From assembly GCA_902636025.1 (NCBI GenBank), contig CACPQG010000002.1, positions 1 through 64,000 of the forward strand: a stretch of 64,000 bases of DNA, in the 5' to 3' direction. Of the stretch, positions 8,696-17,845 are shown piece after piece. A program made the translations under genes and the position numbers. The DNA comes from an uncultured Pelagibacteraceae bacterium (lineage in GTDB: Bacteria; Pseudomonadota; Alphaproteobacteria; Pelagibacterales; Pelagibacteraceae). The first letter of the stretch is position 1, and each line of letters starts with the position of its first letter. The notes below the pieces were generated by a model. The model was not told the DNA's origin and did no database searches. It was given only the letters and a program-made list of their open reading frames with translations.

Positions 8696-9403
8696 TTATC
8701 CTATTTTTCCTAAAAAAGGGATGTATTCTAATAAGTAAAAACCTATAGCTTGAAGTTGGTTTGTTATTATTAATATTCCAGTAAGGAATAAGAGAATACC
8801 ACCTGTTTTTGTTATAATATTCATTTTTTGCTTAATATTTTTTGAAATAAGAAGAAATTTTTGAATAGCATAACCTGCTAAAATGAATGGAATGGCTAAT
8901 CCTAGAGAATAAAAAGTTAGAAGCATAATTCCCTCATAAATATTTTCGGTTGTTGATGCCAAAATCAAAATAGATCCAAGAATTGGACCTATACAAGGTG
9001 TCCAACCAAATGCAAAAGCCATGCCTACTAAAAATGAACTAAGTACATTACTACTTTTCTCTGCATCTAATCTTTTTTCATAGTTCAAGAAATTTAGATT
9101 AAAAACTCCCAAGATATGAAGAGAGAAAATAATAATTATCAGTCCTGCAATAATTCTTAGTGGGAAAGAGTTCTTCAATAAAATCTTTCCTAAAAATGTT
9201 GCTGATGCTCCAAATATAATAAAGACAACTGAAAAACCTAGGGTAAATAAAATGATTGGTAATAAATTTACATTTTTACTTTTTAATAAATTCTCTAAAG
9301 TGGAACCTGATATATAAGATATATAACCTGGTATGAGTGGTAATACACATGGAGATAAAAAGCTTATTAATCCAGCACCAAATGCAATAAAAATTTCTGT
9401 CAT
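8696..9403 (-). CDS. ccdA: CcdA/DsbD-family cytochrome c biogenesis protein
   Basis: 235 residues with six hydrophobic helices. The two redox cysteines of the family sit in FLSPCVLPLIPGY (helix 1) and FGWTPCIGPILG (helix 4). The protein passes electrons from cytoplasmic thioredoxin across the inner membrane to periplasmic thiols for haem attachment to cytochrome c. There is no DsbD-type periplasmic domain, so it is the short CcdA form. It starts 1 base after the ppc stop and is probably co-transcribed with ppc. Confidence 0.92.
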   Translation of the reverse strand: MTEIFIAFGAGLISFLSPCVLPLIPGYISYISGSTLENLLKSKNVNLLPIILFTLGFSVVFIIFGASATFLGKILLKNSFPLRIIAGLIIIIFSLHILGVFNLNFLNYEKRLDAEKSSNVLSSFLVGMAFAFGWTPCIGPILGSILILASTTENIYEGIMLLTFYSLGLAIPFILAGYAIQKFLLISKNIKQKMNIITKTGGILLFLTGILIITNQLQAIGFYLLEYIPFLGKIG

Positions 9404-9404
9404 T

Positions 9405-12095
9405 TTATCCTGAATTTTTCATCGCTGCAGCAATACCAGCAATTGAAGTCATCATTGCATCATCTAAATACTTTCTATGCTTTTTCTGTAATCCTTTTTT
9501 AGATAATTTTTTCATTACAACAGCTTGCAAAATATTGAGAACTTCAGTGTAAATATTTCTTACAATAACTGATGATCTAAACTTTTTCCTTTGATTAATA
9601 ATTTCTGTTGGAGTTATAAATTGATTTATTTTTTTGATATTATCGAATTGTAATCTTAATTTATCACCAACTTTTTTTAGTTTAGCATCTGCTAATCCTT
9701 GTTCGTAAACCTCTGAAATTTCAGGATCAACTTTTGAAATAACCATGTCTAAAATGTCCATTGTTGAATTAAAGAAAGGCCAATTCCTTTCCATATCGAC
9801 TAATATAGATTTAAATTTTTTAACTGAGGAGTATTTTAATGCCTCACCTGTTCCAAGCCATGCTGGTAACATTAATCTTATTTGTGTCCAAGCAAAAACC
9901 CATGGTATTGCTCTAAGACCTTTAATGTTGTCGACATTCTTTCTTTTAGAAGGTCTAGATCCTATTGATAATTTTCCAAGCGCAAGATGTGGTGTTACAG
10001 TTTTAAAGTATCTTATGAAATCTGTATTTTCTCTAATATTTTTTCTGTAAGATCTTGTTGAGATTTGTGTCATGTCCTCAATTAAGTTTCTCCAACTTTC
10101 TTTTGGTTTTGGTGGTGGATTTAGCGTTGCTTGCATGACTGCACCGATATAACTACAAAGATTATATTTTGCTATAGGTTCATAGCCATATTTTTGTTGT
10201 ATCATTTCACCTTGATCAGTAATTCTAATTTTACCATTTACGGATCCTGGAGGTTGAGATCTAAGAGTGGATTGAATTGGACCACCTCCTCTTCCAGCAG
10301 ATCCTCCTCTACCATGAAAAAATGTAAGATCTATTTTATATTTTTTTCCTAACTTAACTATTTCCTCTTGAAGTTTATATTGGTGCCAACTGGCAGAAAG
10401 CTTTCCAGCATCTTTACTTGAATCTGAATATCCAATCATTATTTCGTGATTATTTTTTATTAATTTTCTGTACCAGATTAATGAAAATAAATTTTCCATT
10501 ATCGATTTTGCATTTTTTAAGTCGTCTAAAGTTTCAAATAATGGGACTACTCTTAATCTTTTATTAATATTTGCTTCTTTTTGTAAAAAAGAAACAGCTA
10601 AAATATCAGATGCTGACGATGTCATCGAAATTATATATGCACCTAAACATTCCTCAGGTTGATCAGCTAGGATCTTAAAAGTAGACCAAACTTCAAGATT
10701 TTCTCTATTCTTAAATTTAAAGTTTTTGATGATTTTTTTATTTGTTTTTAAATGTTTTGATAAAAAATTTATTCTCTGCTTTTCTGTCCATTTATAATAG
10801 TCAGCTTTGTATTTCTTTTTGACAAACTCATAAAGTAGTTGTGAGTGTCTTGATGATTCCTGTCTAATATCTAGTCTAGCAAGATTAATACCAAAACATT
10901 TAGCTCTTCTCATTAAATCTAAAAGCTCACCACTAGCTATATTTTCGTTTTGATTACTTTCAAGAGAATCTCGCACTACCCTTAAGGGTTTTAAGATTTC
11001 TTCTCTTGAGAATAATAGTTTATTTTGATCTAGTGGTTTATGTCTAACGAGATGATTTTCTATCGCTCTATGCGTCAATCTCATTTTATCCCTAAGAGGT
11101 CTTAGAAAGACTCTATATGGCTCGAATGTTTTACCTGTGACTTTAAGAATTTTGTTGGAACATTTTTCCATTGAAAAAGATCTAATTAGCTTTGTTAATT
11201 CTTTTTCATATAATTTTGCAGCTTCCCATCGTGATAATAAAATTACTTCTTTGGTAATTGAGGAGGTTACATTGGGATTTCCGTCTCTATCTCCACCCAT
11301 CCAAGATCCAAATTGAATAGGATTAAAATTTTTTGGTAAGTTTTTACCCATATTTTTTAGAAAAATTCCATTTAACCTTCTGTAAACTTTAGGAATTGTT
11401 TCCCACAAGCTATCTTCTATTACTGCAAGCCCCCATCTAGCTTCGTCAGTTGGGCTAGGTCTAAATCTTTTTAGATCATCAGTGTTCCAAATAATTGTAA
11501 ATTCATCATAGAGTTTTTTATCTAAAAGTTTTACTTTCGAAGGATAATGTTTAAGCAGTTCGCGTTGTTCCATAATCTCAGTTATTTTATGATACTTTTG
11601 TATTAATGTTCTTCTTTTTACTTCAGTTGGATGAGCAGTTAACACAATTCCAATATCTAAATTTTTTGCAATATTATAAATTTTATTATTTGAAACTTTT
11701 CTGGATTTAAAAAGATTTTCAAATATTTCTTCTATAAAAATATATTTATGTTCATCTTTTATTTTGGAATTTTCAAATTCGTCTAATTTTCTAGATGAGT
11801 CTAATGACTCTGTCAAATTTACAAAATTCATAAAATGGGTAAACGCTCTGGATAATTTAAAAATATTTATAGGACTTAATTTATTTATTTCAGATATAAT
11901 TATTTTAAATCTTTTTTTATTATTAATATTTTTGACGTTTGCTTTTGATAGAAGTCTAATTTTTTCAACTAAATTAAAAAAGTTTTGCCCCTCTTGTTTT
12001 CTTATTACTCTTCCAAGTATATCCCCTAAATACCTGGCGTCATCTCTTTGTGATTTGGTTGGAATACCTTCGTAATATAAATCTCTTTTAAGCAT
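9405..12095 (-). CDS. ppc: Phosphoenolpyruvate carboxylase
   Basis: 896 residues, normal for the bacterial enzyme. Landmarks: catalytic His155 in VLTAHPTEVKRRT, GSWMGGDRDGNP at 263-274, GYSDSSKDAG at 555-564, and the flexible loop FHGRGGSAGRGGGP at 593-606. The C-terminus ends in KNSG, close to the conserved NTG terminus. It fixes bicarbonate onto PEP to make oxaloacetate and refills the TCA cycle, a cytoplasmic anaplerotic step. The start overlaps the end of the fumarylacetoacetase-family gene by 8 bases, so ppc and ccdA appear to belong to the minus-strand unit that begins with the aldehyde dehydrogenase. Confidence 0.97.
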   Translation of the reverse strand: MLKRDLYYEGIPTKSQRDDARYLGDILGRVIRKQEGQNFFNLVEKIRLLSKANVKNINNKKRFKIIISEINKLSPINIFKLSRAFTHFMNFVNLTESLDSSRKLDEFENSKIKDEHKYIFIEEIFENLFKSRKVSNNKIYNIAKNLDIGIVLTAHPTEVKRRTLIQKYHKITEIMEQRELLKHYPSKVKLLDKKLYDEFTIIWNTDDLKRFRPSPTDEARWGLAVIEDSLWETIPKVYRRLNGIFLKNMGKNLPKNFNPIQFGSWMGGDRDGNPNVTSSITKEVILLSRWEAAKLYEKELTKLIRSFSMEKCSNKILKVTGKTFEPYRVFLRPLRDKMRLTHRAIENHLVRHKPLDQNKLLFSREEILKPLRVVRDSLESNQNENIASGELLDLMRRAKCFGINLARLDIRQESSRHSQLLYEFVKKKYKADYYKWTEKQRINFLSKHLKTNKKIIKNFKFKNRENLEVWSTFKILADQPEECLGAYIISMTSSASDILAVSFLQKEANINKRLRVVPLFETLDDLKNAKSIMENLFSLIWYRKLIKNNHEIMIGYSDSSKDAGKLSASWHQYKLQEEIVKLGKKYKIDLTFFHGRGGSAGRGGGPIQSTLRSQPPGSVNGKIRITDQGEMIQQKYGYEPIAKYNLCSYIGAVMQATLNPPPKPKESWRNLIEDMTQISTRSYRKNIRENTDFIRYFKTVTPHLALGKLSIGSRPSKRKNVDNIKGLRAIPWVFAWTQIRLMLPAWLGTGEALKYSSVKKFKSILVDMERNWPFFNSTMDILDMVISKVDPEISEVYEQGLADAKLKKVGDKLRLQFDNIKKINQFITPTEIINQRKKFRSSVIVRNIYTEVLNILQAVVMKKLSKKGLQKKHRKYLDDAMMTSIAGIAAAMKNSG

Positions 12096-12936
12096 TGTTA
12101 TTTACAACTTTATGCGTTTGTTCTCCTAAGTGATCTATTCCAAGCTTAACAGTTTCACCACCTAATAAAAATTTAGAAGGGTTTCTATTTTCTCCAACAC
12201 CTGGTGGTGTTCCTGTGCAACATATATCACCTGGGTATAAGGTCATGCAGTGGCTCATATAAGATACTAGTTGGTTTATATTAAAAATCATTTGATTTGT
12301 ATTTCCAGTTTGCATTCTTTCTCCATCTACATCTAAATACATATTTAAATTATGAACATCTGAAATTTCATCTTTTGTTAGTATATAAGGGCCAATAGGA
12401 CCAAAAGTGTCAAAACCTTTTCCTTTATCCCACGAGCCGCCTTTATTCTTTTGAAAGTTTCTTTCGCTTACATCGTTTACCAGAAAAAAACCTAAAACAT
12501 AATTTAACGCATCTTTTTCACTTACATAAGAACATTTCTTTCCTATTACAAAACCTAATTCAACTTCCCAGTCTGTATGATTAGAATTTTTTGGAATTAC
12601 AATATCGTCATTAGGTCCAGATACGCTGTTGGTGAATTTAGAAAATATTATAGGCTCTTTTGGAATGGGCATATTTTGTTCTATTGCATGATCTTTAAAA
12701 TTTAAACCTATTCCAATAAATTTAGAAGGTTTATTAACACAAGCGCCAATCCTTTGATTTTTTTCTAATATAGGTAAATCTTCAGGTTTTATATTATTTA
12801 ATTTTTTTAAGGTCTCGAAATTTAAATTATCTGAATTAAAATCTTTGATAACAGAAGATACGTCTCTATAATTATTATCTTTATCAACTATAATTGGTTT
12901 TTCCTTACTTGAATTTCCAATTCTTGCTAGTTTCAT
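12088..12936 (-). CDS. Fumarylacetoacetate hydrolase (FAH)-family protein
   Basis: Start taken at ATG 12936, giving MKLARIGNSS and 282 residues; a longer open frame upstream is occupied by the 41-residue gene. The FAH core is clear: IGIGLNFKDHA, the metal-ligand segment HTDWEVELGFVIGK, FFLVNDVSERNFQ, KGFDTFGPIGPY, and CCTGTPPGVG. FAH-family enzymes hydrolyse or decarboxylate beta-diketo or 2-oxo acids such as oxopent-4-ene-dioates, acylpyruvates or ureidoglycolate. The start codon overlaps the stop of the small gene (ATGA). Placement behind a semialdehyde-type dehydrogenase suggests catabolism of an organic acid; the exact substrate is not evident. Confidence 0.88.
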   Translation of the reverse strand: MKLARIGNSSKEKPIIVDKDNNYRDVSSVIKDFNSDNLNFETLKKLNNIKPEDLPILEKNQRIGACVNKPSKFIGIGLNFKDHAIEQNMPIPKEPIIFSKFTNSVSGPNDDIVIPKNSNHTDWEVELGFVIGKKCSYVSEKDALNYVLGFFLVNDVSERNFQKNKGGSWDKGKGFDTFGPIGPYILTKDEISDVHNLNMYLDVDGERMQTGNTNQMIFNINQLVSYMSHCMTLYPGDICCTGTPPGVGENRNPSKFLLGGETVKLGIDHLGEQTHKVVNNNA

Positions 12937-13058
12937 TTTAAAAATACGATTAAAAGTAATATTACCCAAACTGCACCATAGTAAAATGGCATCATCTTTT
13001 TCCAAGACGATAAAGCTTTTGCAGCAGTTTTAATCTCTTTTTTTTTGACTTTTCCCAT
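12933..13058 (-). CDS. Small single-pass membrane protein, 41 residues, in ALDH-FAH operon
   Basis: A short ORF read directly from the sequence. It begins MGKVKKKEIKTAAKALSSWK and ends in a hydrophobic stretch (FYYGAVWVILLLIVFLK). The layout is a basic cytoplasmic N-terminus followed by one membrane helix. Its ATG follows the dehydrogenase TAA with no gap and AAAGGA lies 3 bases before that ATG; its TGA overlaps the ATG of the FAH gene. This double coupling fills the spacer exactly and argues strongly that it is translated. No family was recognised. It could anchor or help one of the neighbouring enzymes, or belong to a cryptic transporter. Confidence 0.65.
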   Translation of the reverse strand: MGKVKKKEIKTAAKALSSWKKMMPFYYGAVWVILLLIVFLK

Positions 13059-14501
13059 TTATCCTTTCAACCCAAGATGAGTATACTTTACATTCAAATA
13101 ATCCTTAATTGCCATAGAGCCGCCTTCTCTCCCATAACCTGATTGTTTTATACCACCAAATGGTGCCTCAGCTAAAGCAACCAAGGGAGTATTTACGGCA
13201 ACTGTGCCTGCTTCCATTAATTCTGAGGCTCTATGAGCCTTATCCATTGAATTTGTACAAATATAACTTGATAAGCCTAATTCATGATTGTTCGCTCGTT
13301 CAATAACTTCTTCAAAACTTTTAAATGATAACATAGGAACTAATGGTGCAAAAGGCTCTACTTTCATAATGGTATAATCGTCTTTTATATTATCAAAGAT
13401 TGTAGGTTCATAATAAAATCCTTTATTAAATCCTTTTGGTCTTTTTCCACCAAGTAAAACTTTAGCACCTTCCTTTTTAGTAGTTTCTACTAACTCCTCA
13501 ACCTCATTTAATCTTTTCTTGGTAGTTAAAGGTCCTAAATTAACAGAGGGATCCATGCCATCACCTATTTTTAATTTTTTTGTCTTTTCTACAAATAAAT
13601 TTATAAATTCATCTTTTTTATTTTCTTGTATGTAAAATCTGCTTGGAGATATACATACTTGACCATTATTTCTAAATTTAGCTGCAACAGCCATATCAGC
13701 TGCTTTTTTAATATCTGCATCATCAAAAACTATAAATGGAGAATGTCCACTCAACTCCATAGTTACTCTTTGAACTTTATCTGCAGCCTGTTTGAGAATT
13801 AATTTTCCTACTCTGGACGAACCTGTAATTGATATTTTTTTTATAATATCTGAAGATATTAGTTGGGAGGCTATACTTGGAGGATCACCAGAAAGTAAAT
13901 TTACAACACCGGCCGGAACGCCACTCTCTCTACATATATCTACTAGTTCCATCACTGTGCCTGGTGTTATAACATCAGGTTTAATTATTACAGAACATCC
14001 GGCAGCTAAAGCAGTAGAAATTTTTCTAGATGATAAGACTAAAGGAAAATTCCAAGGTGATAATGCTGCTACAACTCCGACAGGTTGGTAATAAACATGT
14101 ACTCTTGTGCCTTTAGATCTACTTTCTACAGTTTGACCATAAATTCTTTTTGTTTCCTCTGCATTCCATTCAAAAATATCAGCTGATCCATTAACTTCAC
14201 CTTTTGCCTCTACAATTGGTTTTCCCATTTCAAGAGTCATCCATTTTGCTAAAATATCTTGCTTCTCTCTCATCTTGTCAGCAATTTTTCTTATGATGTA
14301 AGATCTCTCCCATGGTGATGTATTTTTCCAAATCTCCAATCCTTTTTGAGCAGACTTAAGAGCTTTTTCTACATCCTCTTTAGTTGCTTTTGAAGCATGA
14401 CCAATAATTTCTTCATTTGCAGGATTAATTACTTCGTATGTTTGTTTGTCTGAGGACTGTTGCCATTTTCCATCGATGAATTGTCCAAATTTGCTATACA
14501 T
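13059..14501 (-). CDS. NAD(P)-dependent aldehyde dehydrogenase, succinate-semialdehyde dehydrogenase-like
   Basis: 480 residues from ATG 14501 (MYSKFGQFIDGKW). The upstream in-frame extension is rejected as it has no ALDH homology and crosses the divergent promoter. Motifs: SPWNFP at 149-154, coenzyme loop ITGSSRVG near 225, general base Glu249 in MELSGHSP and nucleophile Cys283 in NNGQVCISPSRF. The usual LGG after the Glu reads LSG. The enzyme oxidises an aldehyde or semialdehyde to the acid in the cytoplasm. It heads an operon with the 41-residue protein and the FAH protein. The substrate is inferred only at family level. Confidence 0.88.
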   Translation of the reverse strand: MYSKFGQFIDGKWQQSSDKQTYEVINPANEEIIGHASKATKEDVEKALKSAQKGLEIWKNTSPWERSYIIRKIADKMREKQDILAKWMTLEMGKPIVEAKGEVNGSADIFEWNAEETKRIYGQTVESRSKGTRVHVYYQPVGVVAALSPWNFPLVLSSRKISTALAAGCSVIIKPDVITPGTVMELVDICRESGVPAGVVNLLSGDPPSIASQLISSDIIKKISITGSSRVGKLILKQAADKVQRVTMELSGHSPFIVFDDADIKKAADMAVAAKFRNNGQVCISPSRFYIQENKKDEFINLFVEKTKKLKIGDGMDPSVNLGPLTTKKRLNEVEELVETTKKEGAKVLLGGKRPKGFNKGFYYEPTIFDNIKDDYTIMKVEPFAPLVPMLSFKSFEEVIERANNHELGLSSYICTNSMDKAHRASELMEAGTVAVNTPLVALAEAPFGGIKQSGYGREGGSMAIKDYLNVKYTHLGLKG

Positions 14502-14570
14502 AATTTTTAATTTATGATTTATTAGTGGTCTATTAATCTTGAATATATCTATAAATAAGTAAAAAATAAA

Positions 14571-15422
14571 GTGTCTAAGTCTTTCCCTCTTCTGTTTATA
14601 CTTCTTTGGTCTTCTGCTTTTATAACAACCCTTCCAATTGTTCAAAATAGTGATCCATTTTCTGCATTAACATTTAGATTTTTCTTAGTAGCTATTTGTT
14701 TTTTTATATATTCAATTTACAAAAAAACTAAAATATCAGTTAATAGCAAAGACCTAGTTAATTCTTTGGGCACTGGTATTTTGTTTCATGGACTTTACCT
14801 AGGTGGAGTTTTTTACTCAATATATATAGGTTTTCCGACAAGTCTAACCGCACTTATAGTTACTATGCAGCCAATTTTAACTAATTTACTAGCAGGTTAT
14901 TTTTTAAAAGAAAAAGTCTCATTTTATCAATGGTTAGGAGTTTTATTAGGGTTCACGGGTGCAGTAATGGTGCTAGGATTTGATATTGGAAAATCTTTAC
15001 CGATCGAAGGTGTTATTTCTTCACTTGTTGCTTTAATTGCAATTACAACATCAACAATTTGGCAAAAAAAAATAAGCAATAATATTCCTTTATCTGTAAA
15101 TAACATGTATCAAGCAGTTGGTGCAGTTTTATTTCATTTATTAATCATTATTTTTATATTTAAAGATCCTTTTATAAATTTGAATACAGATTTTTTATTA
15201 GCAATGAGTCATCAAGTATTTCTTGTATCTTTAGGAGCATTTTCTATTTTGATGTACCTAATAAAAAATAATTCTGCGAGCAAAACTGTATCATTATTTT
15301 TTTTAATACCAGTGGTTACAGCATTGATGGCTTGGATATTTTTAGGTGAAGAATTGATGAAAATAGATATTGCTGGTTTTATAATCGCATCTACAGGTGT
15401 ATTTATTTCAACAAGAAAATAA
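14571..15422 (+). CDS. EamA/DMT-superfamily permease
   Basis: 283 residues with about ten hydrophobic helices in two EamA repeats; MSKSFPLLFILLWSSAFI is the typical first helix. It starts with GTG. The gene is divergent from the aldehyde dehydrogenase, with 69 bases between them that must hold both promoters. That suggests a metabolite exporter or importer linked to the dehydrogenase substrate, but this is inference from position. It differs in sequence from the other two DMT genes in the window, so these are not recent duplicates. Confidence 0.85.
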   Translation: MSKSFPLLFILLWSSAFITTLPIVQNSDPFSALTFRFFLVAICFFIYSIYKKTKISVNSKDLVNSLGTGILFHGLYLGGVFYSIYIGFPTSLTALIVTMQPILTNLLAGYFLKEKVSFYQWLGVLLGFTGAVMVLGFDIGKSLPIEGVISSLVALIAITTSTIWQKKISNNIPLSVNNMYQAVGAVLFHLLIIIFIFKDPFINLNTDFLLAMSHQVFLVSLGAFSILMYLIKNNSASKTVSLFFLIPVVTALMAWIFLGEELMKIDIAGFIIASTGVFISTRK

Positions 15423-15505
15423 ATATTTAAGCAATAATTTGATGAGACATTTTATTTATTAATTTTCTCGTATTTATGTTAGATTTATATAAAAAGGAGA
15501 AACGT

Positions 15506-15823
15506 ATGAAGGCATATATTATGGGGAACTACACGGAAAAAGCTTTTCAGGGTTTTATGAAAGATCCAACGAGTGATAGAAAAGCAGTTGTGGAACAATT
15601 AACAAAAGCTGTTGGTGGAACAATTCACAGTATGGATATCGTTAGAGGTTCATATGATTTTATTGTTGTTACTGAAGTTGGATCATTTGATGACTTTGCT
15701 GCTATAAAATTAGTTGTGGAATCATCTGGTGCTGTAAAAAATATGACAATGTTAGAAGCTATAGATTTTACAAAAGCAACAACTAAAGCAAGCAAGATTG
15801 GTTACAAACCTCCAGGACAGTAA
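15506..15823 (+). CDS. GYD-domain protein (ferredoxin-like, Lrp-ligand-domain-like fold)
   Basis: 105 residues from ATG 15506, preceded by a good AAGGAG. This start is preferred over ATG 15476, which would add ten residues. It begins MKAYIMGNYTEKAFQGFM and has GGTIHSMDIVRGSYDFIVV, where the GSYD stretch is the GYD signature, followed by SSGAVKNMTMLEAIDFTKA. Such small proteins resemble the ligand-binding half of Lrp/AsnC regulators but have no DNA-binding part. Biochemical role unknown. It converges with the DUF779 gene, 7 bases apart, and may relate to the same aldehyde pathway. Confidence 0.75.
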   Translation: MKAYIMGNYTEKAFQGFMKDPTSDRKAVVEQLTKAVGGTIHSMDIVRGSYDFIVVTEVGSFDDFAAIKLVVESSGAVKNMTMLEAIDFTKATTKASKIGYKPPGQ

Positions 15824-15830
15824 AGAAAAT

Positions 15831-16181
15831 TTATTTTTTTTCGTCGTTATCAACGACTAAGCAGATTTCTGATTTTGTCAGAAATCTGCGACCTGTTCCA
15901 TTATCTAATGAGAACATACCGCCAATACCTTTTACAGCATCAATAGTAAGATCAGTGTGTTTCCATTTTTCATATTGATCGCCATTCATATAAAAAGGAA
16001 CTCCACCTATTTCTCCTAACTTAATATCATTATCACCAAGTGGAAATTCACCTTCTTGAAAACACATAGGAGCACTTCCATCGCAACAACCGCCAGACTG
16101 GTGGAACATTAATTTTTCACCATATTTTTCCTGAAGTTCTGATAGAAGATTCAATGCAGAATGTGTTGCTGATACTTTCAT
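15831..16181 (-). CDS. DUF779-domain protein, partner of aldehyde dehydrogenase
   Basis: About 116 residues from MKVSATHSALNLL. An in-frame ATG at 16199 would add six residues but lies inside a strong hairpin. The DUF779 core is clear: LMFHQSGGCCDGSAPMC, PFYMNGDQYEKWKHTDLTIDAV, and GRRFLTKSE. The vicinal Cys pair and the later Cys look like a metal or redox site. DUF779 genes are regularly found directly downstream of ExaC/AldB-type aldehyde dehydrogenases, as here, so it probably supports that enzyme. The true start is uncertain. The 3' end holds two tandem inverted repeats. Confidence 0.85.
   Translation of the reverse strand: MKVSATHSALNLLSELQEKYGEKLMFHQSGGCCDGSAPMCFQEGEFPLGDNDIKLGEIGGVPFYMNGDQYEKWKHTDLTIDAVKGIGGMFSLDNGTGRRFLTKSEICLVVDNDEKK
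15843..15889. repeat. Two tandem inverted repeats at the 3' end of the DUF779 gene
   Basis: Repeat one is GTCGTT-ATC-AACGAC at 15843-15857. Repeat two, 15861-15889, has perfect 12-base arms GCAGATTTCTGA and TCAGAAATCTGC around TTTTG. Both lie inside the last codons of the DUF779 gene, between convergent genes. They may act as a bidirectional transcript end or mRNA stabiliser. There is no clean T-tract directly after either stem on the minus strand, so a simple rho-independent terminator is not assured. Confidence 0.6.
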
Positions 16182-16192
16182 TTTTAAATTAC

Positions 16193-16217
16193 GGCCCATG
16201 ATATCGAATCATGGGCC
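16193..16217. repeat. Strong inverted repeat between ALDH and DUF779 genes
   Basis: Perfect 10-base arms GGCCCATGAT and ATCATGGGCC flank ATCGA. It is much more GC-rich than its surroundings. It lies in the spacer after the aldehyde dehydrogenase stop and covers the possible ATG at 16199 of the DUF779 gene. A role as attenuator, transcript-end stabiliser or translational block is plausible; no T-run follows on the minus strand. Confidence 0.6.
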
Positions 16218-16233
16218 ATTATATATTGTTTGT

Positions 16234-17778
16234 TTAAAAGAAGCCTAATTTTTTCTCAGCATAAGAGACATGTAAGTTCTTATTCTGTCTGTAATGATTA
16301 AGCATCATTTTATGAGTCTCTCTTCCAACTCCTGATTGTTTATATCCACCAAATGGTGAGTGAGCTGGATAAGCATGATAACAATTAGTCCATACTATTC
16401 CTGCTTGAATTGCTCTACCCATTCTGTAAGCGATATTACCGTTTCTAGTCCAAACAGCTGCTCCTAAACCATAAAGAGTATCATTAGCAATTTTTAATGC
16501 TTCTGCTTCATCTTTAAATTTAATAACAGATACAACAGGTCCGAAAATCTCTTCTTGAGATATTCTCATGTTGTTTTTGGCCTCAAAAATAGTTGGCTGG
16601 ATATAGTTTCCTTTTTCTAAGCCACTATTTAGTTTAGCAACACTTCCACCAGTTAAGACTTTAGCACCCTCTTTTTTTCCGAGATCAAGATAAGATTTAA
16701 TCTTCTCCATTTGTTCTACGGAAGCTTGAGCACCAATCATTGTCTCCATTTTTAAAGGGTTATCTTGAACAACTGCTTTAGTTCTCGCAATAGCTCTTTC
16801 CATGAATTTATCATAGATAGACTCTTGAATTAAAGCTCTACTTGGACAAGTACAAACTTCACCTTGATTAAGATTGAACATAACAAAACCTTCAATACAT
16901 TTGTCAAAGAAGTCATCATCTTTATCCATAATATCCTCAAAGAAAATGTTAGGAGATTTGCCGCCTAATTCCAAAGTAATTGGAATTATATTTTGTGCAG
17001 CATACTGCATAATCAATCTTCCAGTTGTTGTTTCACCAGTAAATGCAACTTTTGCAACTCTTTTAGATGAAGCTAAAGGTTTACCTGCCTCTAATCCAAA
17101 TCCACTTACAATGTTTACAACTCCTTTAGGTAATAATTCCCCAATAAGTTCCATCATTACCATAATTGAAGCTGGTGTTTGCTCAGCTGGTTTTAAAACT
17201 GAACAGTTACCTGCAGCAAGAGCTGGCGCTAGTTTCCATGTTGCCATTAGTAATGGGAAATTCCATGGAACTATCTGTCCAACCACTCCTAGTGGTTCAG
17301 GTATATTGTACGAGTATTGAGAGTTACTAATTTCTGCAATTGATCCTTCTTCTGCTCTGATTACTCCAGCAAAATATCTCCAGTGGTCTACTACCAACGG
17401 AAGGTCAGCCGCCATACACTCTCTGATCGGTTTACCATTATCTAAACATTCAGCAGTAGCTAGAAGATTTAGATTTTTCTCTAAAACATCAGCTATCTTA
17501 TAAAGAATGTTTGATCTCGTTGTTATGTCTGTCTTTCCCCATTCAGGAAAAGCTGCGTGTGCCGCGTCTAATGCAGCTTCCACGTCTTTTTCATTTGAAC
17601 GCGCAACTGAACAGATCTTCTCATTAGATATCGGGCTTACATTGTCAAAATATTTACCAGATAGAGGTTCTACAAATTTACCGTTAATGTAGTTTCCATA
17701 CTTTGCTTTAAATGGAAATTTAACCTTTAGATGAGAGGTATCTAGAACCGAAGACACTTTCATTGCTTCTGCACTCAT
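16234..17778 (-). CDS. NAD-dependent aldehyde dehydrogenase, ExaC/AldB type
   Basis: 514 residues from ATG 17778, chosen because GGAGG lies just upstream; the longer frame would extend through the promoter. Motifs: [20 protein letters not shown] from 171, coenzyme loop FTGETTTG at 246-253, base Glu270 in TLELGGKSP, and nucleophile Cys309 in [13 protein letters not shown]. The CTCPSR form is diagnostic of the acetaldehyde/glycolaldehyde-type dehydrogenases that travel with DUF779. The enzyme works in the cytoplasm on small aldehydes, for example those formed from ethanol or ethanolamine-like substrates. It is followed by DUF779 and divergent from the homocysteine methyltransferase gene. Confidence 0.92.
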   Translation of the reverse strand: MSAEAMKVSSVLDTSHLKVKFPFKAKYGNYINGKFVEPLSGKYFDNVSPISNEKICSVARSNEKDVEAALDAAHAAFPEWGKTDITTRSNILYKIADVLEKNLNLLATAECLDNGKPIRECMAADLPLVVDHWRYFAGVIRAEEGSIAEISNSQYSYNIPEPLGVVGQIVPWNFPLLMATWKLAPALAAGNCSVLKPAEQTPASIMVMMELIGELLPKGVVNIVSGFGLEAGKPLASSKRVAKVAFTGETTTGRLIMQYAAQNIIPITLELGGKSPNIFFEDIMDKDDDFFDKCIEGFVMFNLNQGEVCTCPSRALIQESIYDKFMERAIARTKAVVQDNPLKMETMIGAQASVEQMEKIKSYLDLGKKEGAKVLTGGSVAKLNSGLEKGNYIQPTIFEAKNNMRISQEEIFGPVVSVIKFKDEAEALKIANDTLYGLGAAVWTRNGNIAYRMGRAIQAGIVWTNCYHAYPAHSPFGGYKQSGVGRETHKMMLNHYRQNKNLHVSYAEKKLGFF

Positions 17779-17845
17779 TTTTCCTCCATTTTTATAATAC
17801 CAATTAAAACAATTTTTGATTGCAATGTAAATGTAACAAAATATT

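Noticed and set aside
12937-13005. N-terminal extension of the FAH gene
   Set aside because: The extension overlaps the 41-residue ORF in another frame, and the family start is MKLARIG at 12936.
14502-14645. N-terminal extension of the aldehyde dehydrogenase
   Set aside because: It crosses the divergent promoter and into the DMT gene, and has no family similarity.
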